From positions 496,001-560,000 of the forward strand of contig JAVTVJ010000371.1 in assembly GCA_034509425.1 (NCBI GenBank): 64,000 nucleotides of DNA, written 5' to 3'. This document shows positions 31,601 to 44,327 of this stretch, in pieces. The notes below the pieces were generated by a model. That model did not search any database. It worked only from the letters and a program-made list of their open reading frames with translations, and was not told the origin of the DNA. How positions within the stretch are numbered: the stretch's first letter is position 1; the number at the start of each line of letters is the position of its first letter. The DNA comes from Eopsaltria australis (Eukaryota > Chordata > Aves > Passeriformes > Petroicidae). Position numbers and translations under genes: made by a program.

Positions 31601-34600
31601 TAATTTGGGATATGCATAAAAGATGCAGGAAATAATTGTTCTTCACTTGACCATGTTCAGCCTTAGCTGGTGTTGTGTGTTGAAGCTGTAAATAGCTGGG
31701 GGTATCCCAAGAGGTGTGAACAGCACCTCTAGAACTTTTAGAGACCATAACCTACAAGATAGGGAGCAAGGGAACCATTAAGTTGAAGGAAGGGCTTTTT
31801 GGGTGGGCCAGGTGACGTTTTTTACAAAAGAAATTAATACACACAATTGCTGGTAGTTATCCACATTCACCAGTGAGAGGACAGGAGGTAACCAGCTTAG
31901 TATGTAGTAAAGGAGCACTAAACTGATGGACAGAAAAAAAATCTCACTCTTGGCATGCTTGGTTCTGACTGGATGATTATTTGTACTTTCAGTCCCACAC
32001 TGTTGCTCATCCAAGCCATCTTCAGGAAAATGTGTCATCTACCCCAGAGCTCATCTGCTGGGTGTTAGAGAGACACCATTTCTGTGGGACTTTCTTTATT
32101 CTGTCACAGAATTATTTGTGAAACACAAATAGCAAAACTGCTAATTGAATCCTCAAATGAGTGTTGTGAAATCTGGTGAAGATTCGATTACTTATTTTAC
32201 CTGAGATACTGTCTCAAGATGTGTTCCAAAAAGTCACTTATGTAAGGTGTTTCCTAAAATCTTACTTTGTTGTATTTGTTTGAGATGTGTTTAATTTGGG
32301 GCTTATTTAATCTAGTTTCTCAGTGAGACAAACCTGAGGAAACTATGATGTCTATGTTTTTATGATTGTTGTCCTTCCTTCCCCTTTAGAATTTATTGGC
32401 CAGTTCAAGCCAGAGATGCTGAAATACTGGTTCTGTTTCTTGTAAAGGAACCTCGTGGAGGACAGGGACACTGTTGGTGCCTCTATTGAATGTGGCATTG
32501 CCATCTGAGTGCTTACTAAGGTGTTCTAAGCTGAATAATCCTTTGTCTAGATGACAGTTCATGGTTATCTTACCCTTCTTTTTTAGTCCCTGATTTCATT
32601 GTTTTACTATGAATGAGAGGTATCCAGACTTTTTCAGGTGATTTTGCAGAACATTAAAGAAATGCACTGAGGTTTGCTCTCCTGAATTTAAAACAAAGAA
32701 AAGACTAACCTTGAAATCCTGCAGACATCTGGGTGATACCATGCAGATTTGGTCTGTAAAATTCACAGTACTGATACATAACTGTTTGGAACCTTGGTGC
32801 AGCATTCTAAACAAGTCTGTCACTTGGTGTAGTGGAGCAGCTCTGTTTGACTCTACATGATACGTCTCACCATATTCCTCTCCCATTTATGGCATTTCCT
32901 GTAGGGCTGAAATGAGACCATACATTATTTGTAGCCCAGAACTGCTGTCTCTTAGGCATTGCTGGAGTAGTTCATAAGGAGTTACACTAAAAATGTGTCA
33001 TAAATAGCAGAATAAGGACAGATGTTTGATATGCTGTGTGATGTCTTTTTGATGTTTGTTATGCTGAGTCAGGCTGAAAGTGATCAAAGGAAAGCATCAG
33101 AAATTAGAGGTGATGGAGAACTAGACAAAAGCAAAATTTGGAAAATAAGTTTGAACTGTAAATAATAAAGCTGATATTCCTTCTGGCCTTGCAGGAAAGC
33201 AGATAGCTTCATGTTAGTGACACAATCATATCTGTTCTGAGATAGTATTTTTCTTGAGCTTGCTCACACAGAAGTACTCATCAGCAGTTTCCCCCACAAA
33301 CTTCTTTGGAATTTTCCTCTGAAAATTATGTTTTTTAAGCAAGATTTCTTTGTTACAGATTTCTCTTCCTTGTTACAAAATTCTCTTTCAAAGAGGAAAT
33401 AACTTGTTAGAAGAACATCATACTGTTCTTCTAACAAGAGATTCTGCCCTACCTGAAGTCAGTGTGTGCTTCATTCTTGAGCTCCCCTTTGTTCTCTGTG
33501 TCTTTATTATTTAATGAAAATTCTTTCTAATGTGTGACTGATTTCTCTCAGATGAGCCCTTTGAACTGTTTCCAGCTCTGTTATCGAAAGCTGCACAAAT
33601 CTCACAGTGACAAAATTTAACAAACAAGAGAAGAACGTTAAAATCATGAGCAGGTAAGCCCATGGAAAGAAGAGCTGGTCCAGCTGGAAATAAGCAAATT
33701 GGAAGAGAGTTTCTAGCATCTCAGTGCCACAAAGCATTGGGCACTTTGGGTCTGTGACACTGATGTGTAGTAGGTCCCATATTCAAAACTTAAAAGGAAA
33801 TGCTGTGAGTTCAACTCTGGTGTAACTGGATCACACACTTAAGGGTTTTAAATAAAATTTTAAGATTTTAGTGGTAGATGTTAATTTTGTTTCACCATAT
33901 TGCCCTACATTTATAGAAAAAATAAGGAGAGACTTTGGGACTTTGTTGCTTGCCTAGACTCTGTGGTATAGGGAATTTGTTTTGAAACCACATTGTGGTT
34001 TTCACCTCATGGGGTTTGCTTTGCTTTGAGGTTTTCTTTGTTTTTGAGGCAAAGAAAATCTTGCTAAGAGAAACCGTCTCCTCAGAATCACTGCATCAAC
34101 ACATTTAATCTCTAGGATTATGTTGCTTTGCAGATTGTCAGACTGCTTCAAGATTGACAAATTTACCTTGTCTGAGGCCATTATCCTATGAAGACTTACA
34201 AAAATATTAGGTGAAGGGAAAGTGTCAGCCAGTTGAGCATTTCCAATCCCTACTTTTTCACAAAGGTTAATATAGGGCTTCTAGTTAAAGCTCTGTATGA
34301 TGGTACAGACACAAGTGAGCAAATAGCACAACAGAGCCCTGAATATACAAGTTAAAGTAAACACACAAGGACACAATTACAGCCGTGGGCAAAATATCAG
34401 TCTTGGCACTTGTCACCACATGTAGGTAGTAAAAAATGCAAATTCAGAAATCTTTTACTAGCCAAGTACAGTAATTATAGCCAAAAAAGGTCTGCAAAGA
34501 AGAAAATGAAAGAAATATTTTCTTTCAAAAAAAAATAAAATGTGACTCAGAAAACAGTATTTTGGTCATATCTGGCATTAACATAAGCTGATAAGCAAAA

Positions 34601-35189
34601 ATTAATTCAGCAGTAGTCTCAGGAAAAACACTCTCTGTACGAACAGTAAACAAAGCACCAAACACATAATTTGGCAGTGGTTGGAATGTGTGAAGACGTG
34701 CTCAGCGCTGTGTAAGAGAGGATAGCAAACTTGCCAAGCCAAATTTAAACTAAACAGTGGCCTAACTATTGCTCTGCCAGGGAAAGCCAAACTGCAATGC
34801 CAAGGAAAATATAAAGGTTAAAATATCAGCGAATATAGTGATTACTGAGGAATATGTTTTGATTGATGGATGTATATATTTACAGTTAAACTTGCTAAAC
34901 AAGTGGCAAGCGATGCCCTCAGTAGATCTACAGACAAAACAATTGCTAGTGGAAGAGCTTGCATGTGATTTTGGCTTTCTCTAGCAGAACTGCAGAAAAA
35001 GTTAATGTTTTGGAAACAAAACAAGTAACATCTTCTGGATAAATTACTCCAAGAATTAGACTGCTTGTGTCACTCAGCCCAGCAAAGCTTGATGGAATTC
35101 TGTTTGAAAAAAAAAAATCCTCCAATAAGCTGTATTTCTAAAGTGATAGAAGAAATTGGCAAATAGACAGAATCCTTGTACTGAAGTAC
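25662..35189. other. Intergenic DNA, no gene recognised
   Basis: No exon with family motifs or conserved splice structure is seen on either strand. The stretch contains T-rich tracts and the hairpin at 33403-33438. Open frames of 60-116 residues in the 27-31 kb region have low-complexity or unfamiliar translations. Confidence 0.55.
33403..33438. repeat. Perfect 14-bp stem hairpin
   Basis: The arms cttgttagaagaac (33403-33416) and gttcttctaacaag (33425-33438) are exact reverse complements around the 8-base loop atcatact. The stem is A/T-rich. It is too short to be a typical microRNA precursor and could be a remnant of an inverted-repeat element. Confidence 0.9.
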
Positions 35190-35750
35190 AAAAGGCCAAG
35201 GAACCAACTGACCAGTGAACCTTGCCTCAGTCCCTGGTGAGGTAATGGAATGCCTCACTCTGGTGACATCTCTGTTGACATGGATGAGAAGAAGATCAGG
35301 AGTAGTCAGCATGGATTCACTAAAGGTAAATCTTGCTTCACCAACCTGATTGTGTTCTACAGTGAAGCAATTACCTGGGTGCATGAGGGGGGAGCAGTGG
35401 ATATTGTCCACCTTGCCTTCAGCAAGGCTTTTGACTCTGTGTCTCACAGCATCCTCATAGGCAAACTCAGGAAGTGTGGACTGGATGAGGGCACAGTGAG
35501 GTGGATTGAACTGGATGAACAGCAGATCCCAGAGGGTCGTCATCAGTGGCACAGGGTCTAATTGGAAGTCACTAGTGGTGTCCCCAAGGCTCAGTACTGG
35601 GCCCAATATTGTTTAACTTCTCCATCAATGACTTGGGTGCAGGGGCAGAGGCCTCCTCAGCAAGTTGGCTGATGACACAAAGCTGGGAGGAGAGACCAGT
35701 ACCCCAGAGGGCTGTGCAGACCTCAACAGGTTGGAGTGATGGGCAGAAAG
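35190..35750 (+). mobile_element. CR1 LINE fragment, reverse transcriptase region (broken)
   Basis: Translation gives reverse-transcriptase blocks typical of CR1: HGFTKGKSCFTNL, then AFSKAFDSVSHS, and in another frame SGVPQGSVLGP with INDLG. The frame is broken by a stop after GRHQWHRV and by a later shift, so that the expected ADDTKLGG appears out of frame as LMTQSW. Both ends of the ORF are missing. This is a dead internal fragment; the element moves by target-primed reverse transcription when intact. Confidence 0.92.
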
Positions 35751-38700
35751 TCCCCACAAAAAAGCCCATATCTGGAGCTCTTGTCACACTGTAATACACT
35801 GCTTGCCCAACAGAGAAGTTTGAGAACCAAAAAAAAAAAAATCTGTATACTCAATCCAACAGAAGTAGGAGTAAATACTAATGGAGTTGCCTCTGAGCTA
35901 ATTTCCAAGCAGAAGCCAGAGAGAAGGTGTGAGCAGGCAAAGAAGTGGCACAAGCTTTACCAGAGTTCACACTCATTCTTCTATCTGGAGAAAAGAGAAA
36001 CTTCATCTTCCCGTATGTCCCAACTATCACTATGGACTGAGTATGCAATATAGCTTTGCTTATGAAGATATTGAAACCTTCAATAAGGCTTATGTCAGAA
36101 AGTTTAGGAGCTGATTGCAACATGTATCAGCTGTTCAGAATGACAAGAATGCCTTCAGGCAGGGATGGATGCTGCTTACTGTGCAAATATGACAGTGATA
36201 GAGATCAGGGACTTGATGTCCAGTGGGATATATATGGACAGGAACAAGAAGCAAAAAGAGACAAAATACACGAGTTCCAAACATACAATGGAGCAAAGTG
36301 GGAAGGGTGAGTGTCTAGACCGTGAGAAAATGCACTGAAGTAGAACATAGCCATTTTAACTACGGCTGTCTGGAGTTGACCTACTCTTTGCTGCCTAGCT
36401 TAGAAGGCCACACACCCTACATTAATTTACCCAATTTATCATTGCAGATCTTTTTTCTGCTAACTATTCAAACATTCTTATTGCAGGCAGTTTCTCGGTG
36501 TGCTGAGAACGGGGTGAACTCCTGCACTCCCAAGTGATGACTGGCATCCATGAAGTGATAAGGCATTTCATCAGGCACAGCCTGTTATCTCATTCCACCA
36601 CCTCACAACCAACAGCATTCTAATCATGCATTAGCACTTAAAATTATAAATACACTGTGTCCTTCAGTGCAGTCTTAAATTTTCTGTAACTACTATGTCT
36701 GCTATGAGACACAGGCAAGACAGCAAGGTAAAAGTTGAAAATTTCCTATACTTGTAAGCAAAAGACTATGTGAAGTCATAATCAAAATGCCTCACCTGGG
36801 TTATTTGCTGAATATAAAAGAGGCAGCTTTACTGAGAATTGAGGAGATTTATATGGGGCTGGGGGCTCCCTGTGTTGGCTGATCCTTGCTGTGTCTCAAG
36901 GCATAAGGCACTAAGTTCTCTAGCATACAGAGCACAGCAGCATCCAGCCCTCCTCAAAACTGTCCCTGGGCCCAAAGGTAGGGGCTTTGATCTGATAAAC
37001 CCTCGTCACGTAAGGGAGGACTGGCACTGGACTGCAGATGTGGTCATTTACCTGCTACAAGCACAAAGCCTGAAGAGGAGATGTCATAAAGGCAGCATGC
37101 CCTCTGCTAGGAGCTGGCCAGACAGGAAGAAACCACAAACCCACTAGGTGACCACAGTGACCAGCCTGGAGCATTGTGCACCAGCAGAACAAAGTGCAGA
37201 GCCGTCTCCTCTCTTCTTCCTGTAGGGTGGAGTAACTGTCCTGATGTTTTTTCCTCGTCTTTTTTTCCCCAAACCTTTTAATACACCCAATATGGAACCC
37301 AGAAACCAACAATTTCCAGAGCAGCAGAGGCTGTAAGTCACATAACAAAACAAGGTAGCAGCAGTGAATATGAGTGTTGGTGCACATGTGTATATATCTA
37401 TAGAAAGAGAGAGGTTTTGAAGGGCCTGTGGAAGGATATCCACTGTGTAAGTTACAGTATTTGAACTTGGGATTGATAATTCACACTGATTGTGGAAAGA
37501 CCAAAGAGGAGTTCCTAAGGTACTTGAACCAATGTAAGCTTAATCATGTGTCTCTGTGTGGGTTAGCAAAACCCTGGTCTGATGAACTGCAGAGGGATTC
37601 CAGGAATGCTTAAAAGCTTGCTGTTGTGGTTTCACTTGCCGTAGGCAGCACTGGTTGATGTCAAGAAAAGAGACCAGCTAAACCTTTGCTATTCAATGTT
37701 TCTTCTGGGAAGTCTGTAGCAGTAACTTTGAGCTCACAGCCAACCTTCAAAGGACTACAGGAAAGCTGATAGTGAATCATCAGGGGATTATTTTGCATTT
37801 CCTGTAGGAGTAGCAACACCACCTAAAATTTAGGTCATTATTGGCCTTCTCTTTATATACTCCAATATCAAACATAGGAGACATGAGTCTGTACGTTCGA
37901 TGCATCCTAATTTAACAATCTAATAATGGAACGGAGGTAGTGTAACATACATCCTCTTTTCTTCAGGAAGTCTCTAATTGCCCTGCCTCTTAAAAGTGGA
38001 ACATTCAGAGCTCCCAAGTGCTCCCTGATGTAAACAGGACCAACTGCTGTTATGAATGGAAGCCTTCAATTAAAAAGCACTTTTCTGTGTCTGTTGCTAC
38101 CTAAGGTTGGCGATAGTTACCAACTTGAGTCTCCAAGCTATTTATGACACTGTAGGTGAAAGTGGTAGGTTGGGACAAAAGGTGGAAGGAGAGAGGTATG
38201 AGATGGAAAGTGTAGAAGCAGAAATACTTTTAGCAATTGCAAAAAAGGAAAATGGAGCCTGAACAGAGGGCAAATGAGAAACTAAAGCAGACAGTGCACA
38301 GCAGACTACCAGATAGGAAGCACTGGAATATACTGGCAGAGCTGAGTGAGGATAGTGGTCTAGAGTTGTCAGGGTCGAAATGTACTTGCAAAGGTGGAGT
38401 AAGAATTTTATGTGCTGATTTGTATTACGCCTTCCCCACCCAGGCCGTCCCTTCCTCTGTCTCCCAGGAGGATCTATGAACACACCTCTGTTTACATTAA
38501 CTTTACAACCACAAAAAAAAAAAAGTACAATTTTGCTCTGTTGAGAACTGCCCATGAATTTAAACAACAGACTTCAAAACCACGTCAAACCAAGTATTTT
38601 AGTGGGTTTCTGAGTCTGGATTAGTATCATGAATCTTGGTGTCATTGGTATGAATTTGTGTCATAGGTCTTCCAGCCTTGTCTTTAACAGGGATTCCTGT

Positions 38701-40256
38701 TAAAAGAGCACAAACATTTTTATTAGTCGTTCTTTTTCAGGAAACTCAGAGGCATTCCAGGAACTTGTCTTGGATACCAGACTGTATGTTCATCTCTGTG
38801 TGTGTGGGTGTTCCCTGGTCTCCTGTTGGTTGAAGCAGCCAAACCTCTTGGTGGATCTCACAGGCTAAAGCAGCTTGAGGGGGTGTCAGTACTGAAAGAA
38901 GACACCTTTATTCAACTTGTACCCATTTACTTTAAGTGGGAAATGTCACCAGGGCTCTAAACGCCAGCTGTGGGTGCTCAGCCAGCTCTCTCAGGGTGCT
39001 CAGCTGATCATGTATGCCTGGCTTTTGCTACAGGCAGTGCTCAATGTAGTTCCAAGGAGATGCACTTGTCCCTGGTTTGTATTGACAGCAATGTCCCCAG
39101 GTGATGATGGCAGTGGGTTCTGCACTGCCAGGGCATGCTGTGTTTCTGATATCTGGCTATCTATGGCCAAGGGACACTGACTGCAGTCTTGAAAACCTTT
39201 TTGGAGTCATGGCCCCCTTGCCCTGACAGATGCAGTGGGTTATGTGAGTTCCACCAAAGCCCCGCAGTTCCTGGAGGACACAAGAACCTCTCTGTCCCTG
39301 AGCAAGCCTGTCTCTCAGGTGGCTGGCTGGCTGCTTGCTCTACAGCAAAAGGGCAGAACAAACAAGGAAATGGGTGCTTCTGAAGGCCTCAGCATAAGGG
39401 AGTGTCACTAACACTTGGGAGAAGAAGGCTGGGAAAGTCTTGATGCTTCCAGTGACAACAGAAAAAGGCAGCTGGGCCCTGTCACCACCTGCAGTGACTG
39501 CACAATAATGGGACACCTGCATCCCATCTCTCTTCTGTGGATTGCATCTCCTCTCTCCATGACTTGTGGAAGGAATGTGCGAAGGGATGCAGCTCTGGAT
39601 TTCATGTGAAATGAACAGAGCTTGTGTGGTTCCACATCCTCGTGAAGGCTGGATGGAGGCAGCTGTGAGGGTGGCGAGGCAGCCTGCTGAGGTGGTGTGG
39701 CTCTTCTCTAGCACATGGCCCTCAGTGTTTACTCCACATTCAGCAATGCTGAGAAGGAAGAAACTGCTGCTCCCTCAGCATATCATATTACTCCCCTACT
39801 TCAACTCCCCACAAGTTCCTGACTCCTGTGGGCTCCACCCGCCTTCCCTCCAGCAGCGTTATGCATGCACACCACGAGGCCACTCCTTCACGGGAGCAGT
39901 GCAAGGAAGGGTGCAGAAGGGGAACGACTTATGTAAAAATTACTTCAGAGGGGAAGGTCCCCCACAGTCAGCTCAGGAGACAGCGTCTTCAGAGACTGTG
40001 CTGGGAGAAAACTGTGACAGTAAAAGCCTGAGAGGTGTGGCCTTTTGCGGGGGGGGGAGGTGCGACTGACTACAGATAAAAGACTTTGAGAAAGTGCTGC
40101 AGGCTGGAGCCATCCAGCTTCACTATTCAGAAATGCCACCATCAAGATGAGACCAGCACACAGCAGCAGTGAAACTCAAGGAGATGCATACCAGACACCT
40201 TCAAACCAGGAGCCACTTTTAGAATTCATTTTGGGGCTGACTTAGAAACTGGAAGA

Positions 40257-40296
<40 letters not shown>

Positions 40297-42079
40297 GTCT
40301 TTCCTCATTGAAGACCAACTGGGCTTTATGAGCACTAAAATATGTGCAGACCTTCCATGCAAGACAATATTAAGCAAGATTGTTTACTTATTATGTTACT
40401 GTGTTAACTCTGTAACAGGTTTTGTCATGAGAAATCATGTGGCAGTCTTAGATTTACTTTTCTTCCTCCAGACAGCTAATATGGAGTTTGCTTCTCTTTA
40501 GAGCTGATTTTCTCTTCTAATTCTGACTACCTAAACAGTCATTCTGTATCCTTCAGTCTCTTTAGTCCTGGTCTTTGAAGGGACAGATCCTTTAGGGAAT
40601 CTCTAATGCTCACGGTACTGCGAGGAAGCTTCCTCTGCCCCTCACAGGAAAACCCCTTGGCCTGGACAGCAAAAGCACCATTGATTCTGATGGTGCTGAA
40701 CAGAGATCTCTTCTTGAGGTTGGCGGCAACATCCACAGTGGTGGCTGGGTATTTCATTTGAGGAAGCACAGCGTCTAGGAGCTGAAGGACAGCCCACCTT
40801 CTACAAGAAGATCTGACATCTTGAACTTCATTGGGTAAGCCTTGTTAAAAACTGTGGAGCCCTTAAAAATTTCTTCTCCCTTTCACCTGAAGACTTTTCC
40901 CAAATACTGTTTTTCAACAACAAGCCCAAGAGTATGAAGTACTACCACCCCTGAGGGCCAGCTGTTTTGGTGGTACACACCAAGGGAACTGTTTCCAGCA
41001 GAGCCAGTTCATCTGAAGAAACAGCCCCCCAACAATACAGATTGATTGCCCCACACAAGTGGCCTGAGGCTCAAAGTAAATTTCTTGTGCCTGCAGTTTT
41101 GGATAGACAGTAATCTGAGTCTGAGTTTGGTGAGATGGTATCCAACACTCTCATGTGCTGCCTCTTGCTACTAGTGAGATTGGAGCTCAAACAGGTAACA
41201 TGCAAAATTCACATTCACATGGATCGGAGAATTAATTTTATTTCCCTAAACAGTACTAGAAATGCCCTCATGATCCCAGTGCATTTGTCGTAACATAGTA
41301 AGAACATGATTAGTACTTAATACTATTTAATGAATATGCTGATTAACTTAGGCAACAGTAATCAGTATTTGCACAGATTAACAAACTTGACCAATAAGTG
41401 GTGTGAAATAGCCATGAGGATATGATATATTAACTCTGCTTTGCATTTTAAGGTTGAATTTGGGCATCCCTTCCTAATACCCTGAAGAAGCCTTCTTCCA
41501 AAACTGAAGATACATTTGGCCATGACAAGAGTCTCTATTTCTTTATTTTGTATTTATTGCTGAATGGGGGACAAAAAACTAATCTGTTATTTGTGGTTCT
41601 GTGAGAATGGGAAGAATAGAATTAATTTGTGAGCTGAAACTTTATAGTATCTTTTTTGATCAGGTTTATTAATCAGCAAGGGTTTGGAAGAACAAGATTA
41701 AGTGTCTGTTTTCAAATCCAAATGATTCTTATAAATCCAAATCAGAGTAGATACTTTTGGTGTCAGTTCCCCCAGATTTGGGGACCCCAGGAATCCTGTA
41801 AAGCATCTGCAGAGGTTCCTCACAACTCCTCCTTGGTCCCCAGTTAAGAACTGGGCGAGCCAGGTACCTGACAGGGGTGGGGCTTGCTCTAACAGGGCAC
41901 AGTTCAGCCAGACCCCACATGATGTTCCAAAGCCTGGCTTCTTCACTGCACTTCTCACAGGCCCTGTGTCCATAGAGCCTTTGATCACAGCACATCTGTC
42001 CTCCAGCATCCTCTTTCTGCAAACTTACATTCTTAAGGTCAAATATTTGCCAGCAGCAGCTCACACACACAGCAGCCCT
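35751..42079. other. Intergenic DNA, no gene recognised
   Basis: Nothing is supported beyond an (AAT)n microsatellite and a TATAAAAG at 36813-36820 that is not followed by a recognisable exon. The 167-residue open frame at 39566-40069 has no known motif. The stretch at 41740-42060 is relatively G/C-rich and could be part of an unrecognised LTR or repeat, but this is unproven. Confidence 0.5.
40257..40296. repeat. (AAT)n microsatellite
   Basis: About 13 uninterrupted AAT units span 40 bases. A perfect trinucleotide array of this length is expected to vary in length between individuals. Confidence 0.97.
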
Positions 42080-42760
42080 GAGCACATACACAGGCTGTCT
42101 GGAGAATGGATCCATAGGAGCCCTGAGGAGAAGGACCTGGGGGTGTTGCTGGATGAGCAGCTCAACAGGACCTGTCAATGTGCACTCACAGCCCCCAAAT
42201 GCCAACTGCACCCTGGGCTGCATCCAAAGCAGTGTGGCCAGCAGGGCGAGGGAGGGGATTCTCCTCCTCTGCTCTGATCTGGTGAGACCACACATGAGGT
42301 ACTGCATCCAGCATAAGAATGATGTGAACCTGTTGGAGCGAGTCCAGGGGAGGGCCATGAAGATGATCTGAGGGTGGGAGCACCCCTCCTATGAAGACAG
42401 AGTGCTGGGCCTGTTCATCGTGGGGAAAATGGCTCCAGGGACATCTGAGAGCAGCCTTCGAGTATCTAAAGGGGGCTACAAGAGAACTGGAAAGGGACTT
42501 TTTTACAAGGGCTTGTAGTGACAGGACAAGGGGCAATGACTTTTAAATGAAAAAAGGTAGGTTTGGATTAGATATTAGGAAAAAATCCTTTACCGTGAGG
42601 GTGCCCAGAGATGTTGTGGATGCTCCATTCATGGAAGCATTCAAGGTGAGACTGGACGGCACTTGAAGCAACCTGATTGAGTGGAAGGTGTTCCTGCCCA
42701 TGGCAGGGGTTTCAAATTATTTCAAGGTCCCTACCAATCCAATCCACTCTGTGATTCTGT
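42080..42760 (+). mobile_element. CR1 LINE 3' end
   Basis: The order of landmarks follows the CR1 3' portion: 'gagaaggacctgggggtgtt', 'tggatgagcagctcaac', 'gtgagaccacacatgaggta', 'gtccaggggagggccatgaa', 'ttggattagatattagga', 'tggaagcattcaaggtgaga', ending 'ccactctgtgattctgta'. It is 5'-truncated, with an intact-looking terminus at about 42760. It contributes antisense open frames that are not genes. Confidence 0.92.
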
Positions 42761-44147
42761 AAGATTTGGCATTATGACTTTAGTAAATGAATAATTACTG
42801 AAGGAGGCTTCCGAGGGCACGAGTGTAAGCAGCTCCTCCCAAGCCCCTCTGAGGCAGTGCAGAAGCCAGGGCAGGGAGCAGCTGGGTGAGTGGTGTGCTC
42901 AAGTTGTCCTCCCCCCTCTCCTGCTGCCAGCACATGGCCCACCACTGGTGGTGGGCAGGGAATTTCAGGCTGGTAATTCTAATGAGATTTATTCAGTCTT
43001 GCTGTATCACAGGCACAGAGGATGTACTCTATCTTGAAAACTTGCTTGGCAAAGAGTGATGGCAGCTGCACTGGGGCAGGTCTCAGCAGAAGGGGGCCCC
43101 ATAAATGACTTTGCTGGTGACCTTTGATTCGACTACCAATATGTAGCAAGCAAATATTTAAACCTATGCCATTCAGAAGGGAAGCACAGCCTTAGCATGG
43201 GGAACTCAGGCAAGGGGTGCTGCTGTGATAGCCCTGGGCTGTGCCTGGGAAGGGGCAAGCAGCCTTCTTCCCCTCCTCTTCCACTGCAGCAGAGCAGCCC
43301 CCCCTGCCCCTCATGCCCACACCAGGGGAGGGGCAGATGCTCAGACAAGTTGGGTGACTGCTGCACCAAGGAAGGCAGGAGTTTTAAAGCTGTTTTTAGC
43401 CCAAAGAGAAAATAACTGTGGCCATTCCTCCTGCCTACATTGCCTGTGACCCCATACAAGCAGAGGCTGTGTGACAGGGAGGCCACCTCTGGATCTGGCT
43501 GTCTGCTGTGACCAGAGTCCCAGGGGGCTGGACCGAACCTGCTGGGCTGGCACCCACAGACTGATGAGTCCTCAAGAAATTCACTGGTGTTAGTCAGGTG
43601 CAGCAACAGGCCAAGAGGGTATTTATCCCTCAGAGTGGTGCCGAATTAGCTCTTTTGGTCAGTTTATAATTAGGTACTTGCACTTAACAGTATTCTTTCT
43701 GTTGGATTTTTATAGTTTTGTCTTTTCTTTTTTAAACATGAAAATAATCAGTCTTAAAATAAAATAATTTTTTAAAAAATACCCTGGGAAGTGATCTATA
43801 AAAGGAGAAAACCCTTGCCAAGGGAATGCCACAGCAGCGAGCCCAAGCCACAGAAAGCCCGGTTGAAGGCTTCACTTTGCCGCAGCTTCTCAGAGGTTAA
43901 CCAGGGTCTGTAAGCAAACAGCTTAAAGAAGGAGCCCGGCTTAGTGCCTGGTTCTTGGGCTGTCCCAGAGCCTACCAGCCTAATGCCCTTGCAGCAGCCC
44001 CTCCCTCCCAAAGGCGATGCTGGGCAAACAGAGCCAGCCCTCGCCCTCTCCTCTCGCAGCGGCGCCTTCTGCGGGGCCGGGCCCGCGCTGGGCTCAGGGG
44101 CATCGCAGAACGGGGTGTTTCACTTCGGACGGGCGCAGAGCCATGTG
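42761..44147. other. Upstream flank of the phospholipase A2 gene
   Basis: No exon is recognised. It is A/T-rich around 43680-43790 and G/C-richer from 44020 into the promoter. The 157-residue minus-strand frame at 43133-43606 begins with a non-ATG codon and has no motif. Confidence 0.5.
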
Positions 44148-44155
44148 TATATAAA
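44148..44155 (+). promoter_or_regulatory. TATA box of the phospholipase A2 gene
   Basis: TATATAAA lies 130 bases upstream of the start ATG in a moderately CpG-rich setting. A start of transcription about 30 bases downstream (near 44180) would leave a 5' UTR of roughly 100 bases. A TATA-type promoter suggests tissue-restricted or inducible expression, in contrast to the CpG-island CLDND1 promoter. Confidence 0.7.
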
Positions 44156-44284
44156 GCCTAGGGCAGCAGCCCGGGAGGATTGTTTAGCACAACCACACCT
44201 CGGCTCGCTTGGCAGCACGGCCAGGCACTGCCGGAGTGCCCGCGGCTGAACCCCGGAGTACTCGAGCGTGGGAGCGATCTGCCC

Positions 44285-44327
44285 ATGGCCCCCCGCCTGC
44301 TGCTGACTGTGATGCTGCTCCAGGCAG
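44285..44327 (+). CDS. PLA2G10-like: PLA2 exon 1 (signal peptide)
   Basis: It encodes residues 1-14 plus one base. The donor is gcag|gtgagt. The ATG follows gccc. The short leucine-rich stretch is the start of the signal sequence. Confidence 0.85.

Noticed and set aside
35070..35606. 178-codon minus-strand open frame
   Set aside because: It is antisense to CR1 reverse-transcriptase sequence, and the sense strand explains the composition.
35190..35750. Reverse transcriptase as a functional gene
   Set aside because: Frame breaks and missing domains show it is a dead CR1 fragment.
36813..36820. TATAAAAG as a promoter
   Set aside because: No exon, ORF or splice signal of quality follows, and such words are common in A/T-rich DNA.
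39566..40069. 167-codon plus-strand frame
   Set aside because: No domain or splice context, and no recognisable family; treated as chance.
41729..42358. 209-codon minus-strand open frame
   Set aside because: About half of it is antisense to the CR1 copy at 42080-42760, and there is no protein motif.
43133..43606. 157-codon minus-strand frame
   Set aside because: It starts at a non-ATG codon and shows no motif.
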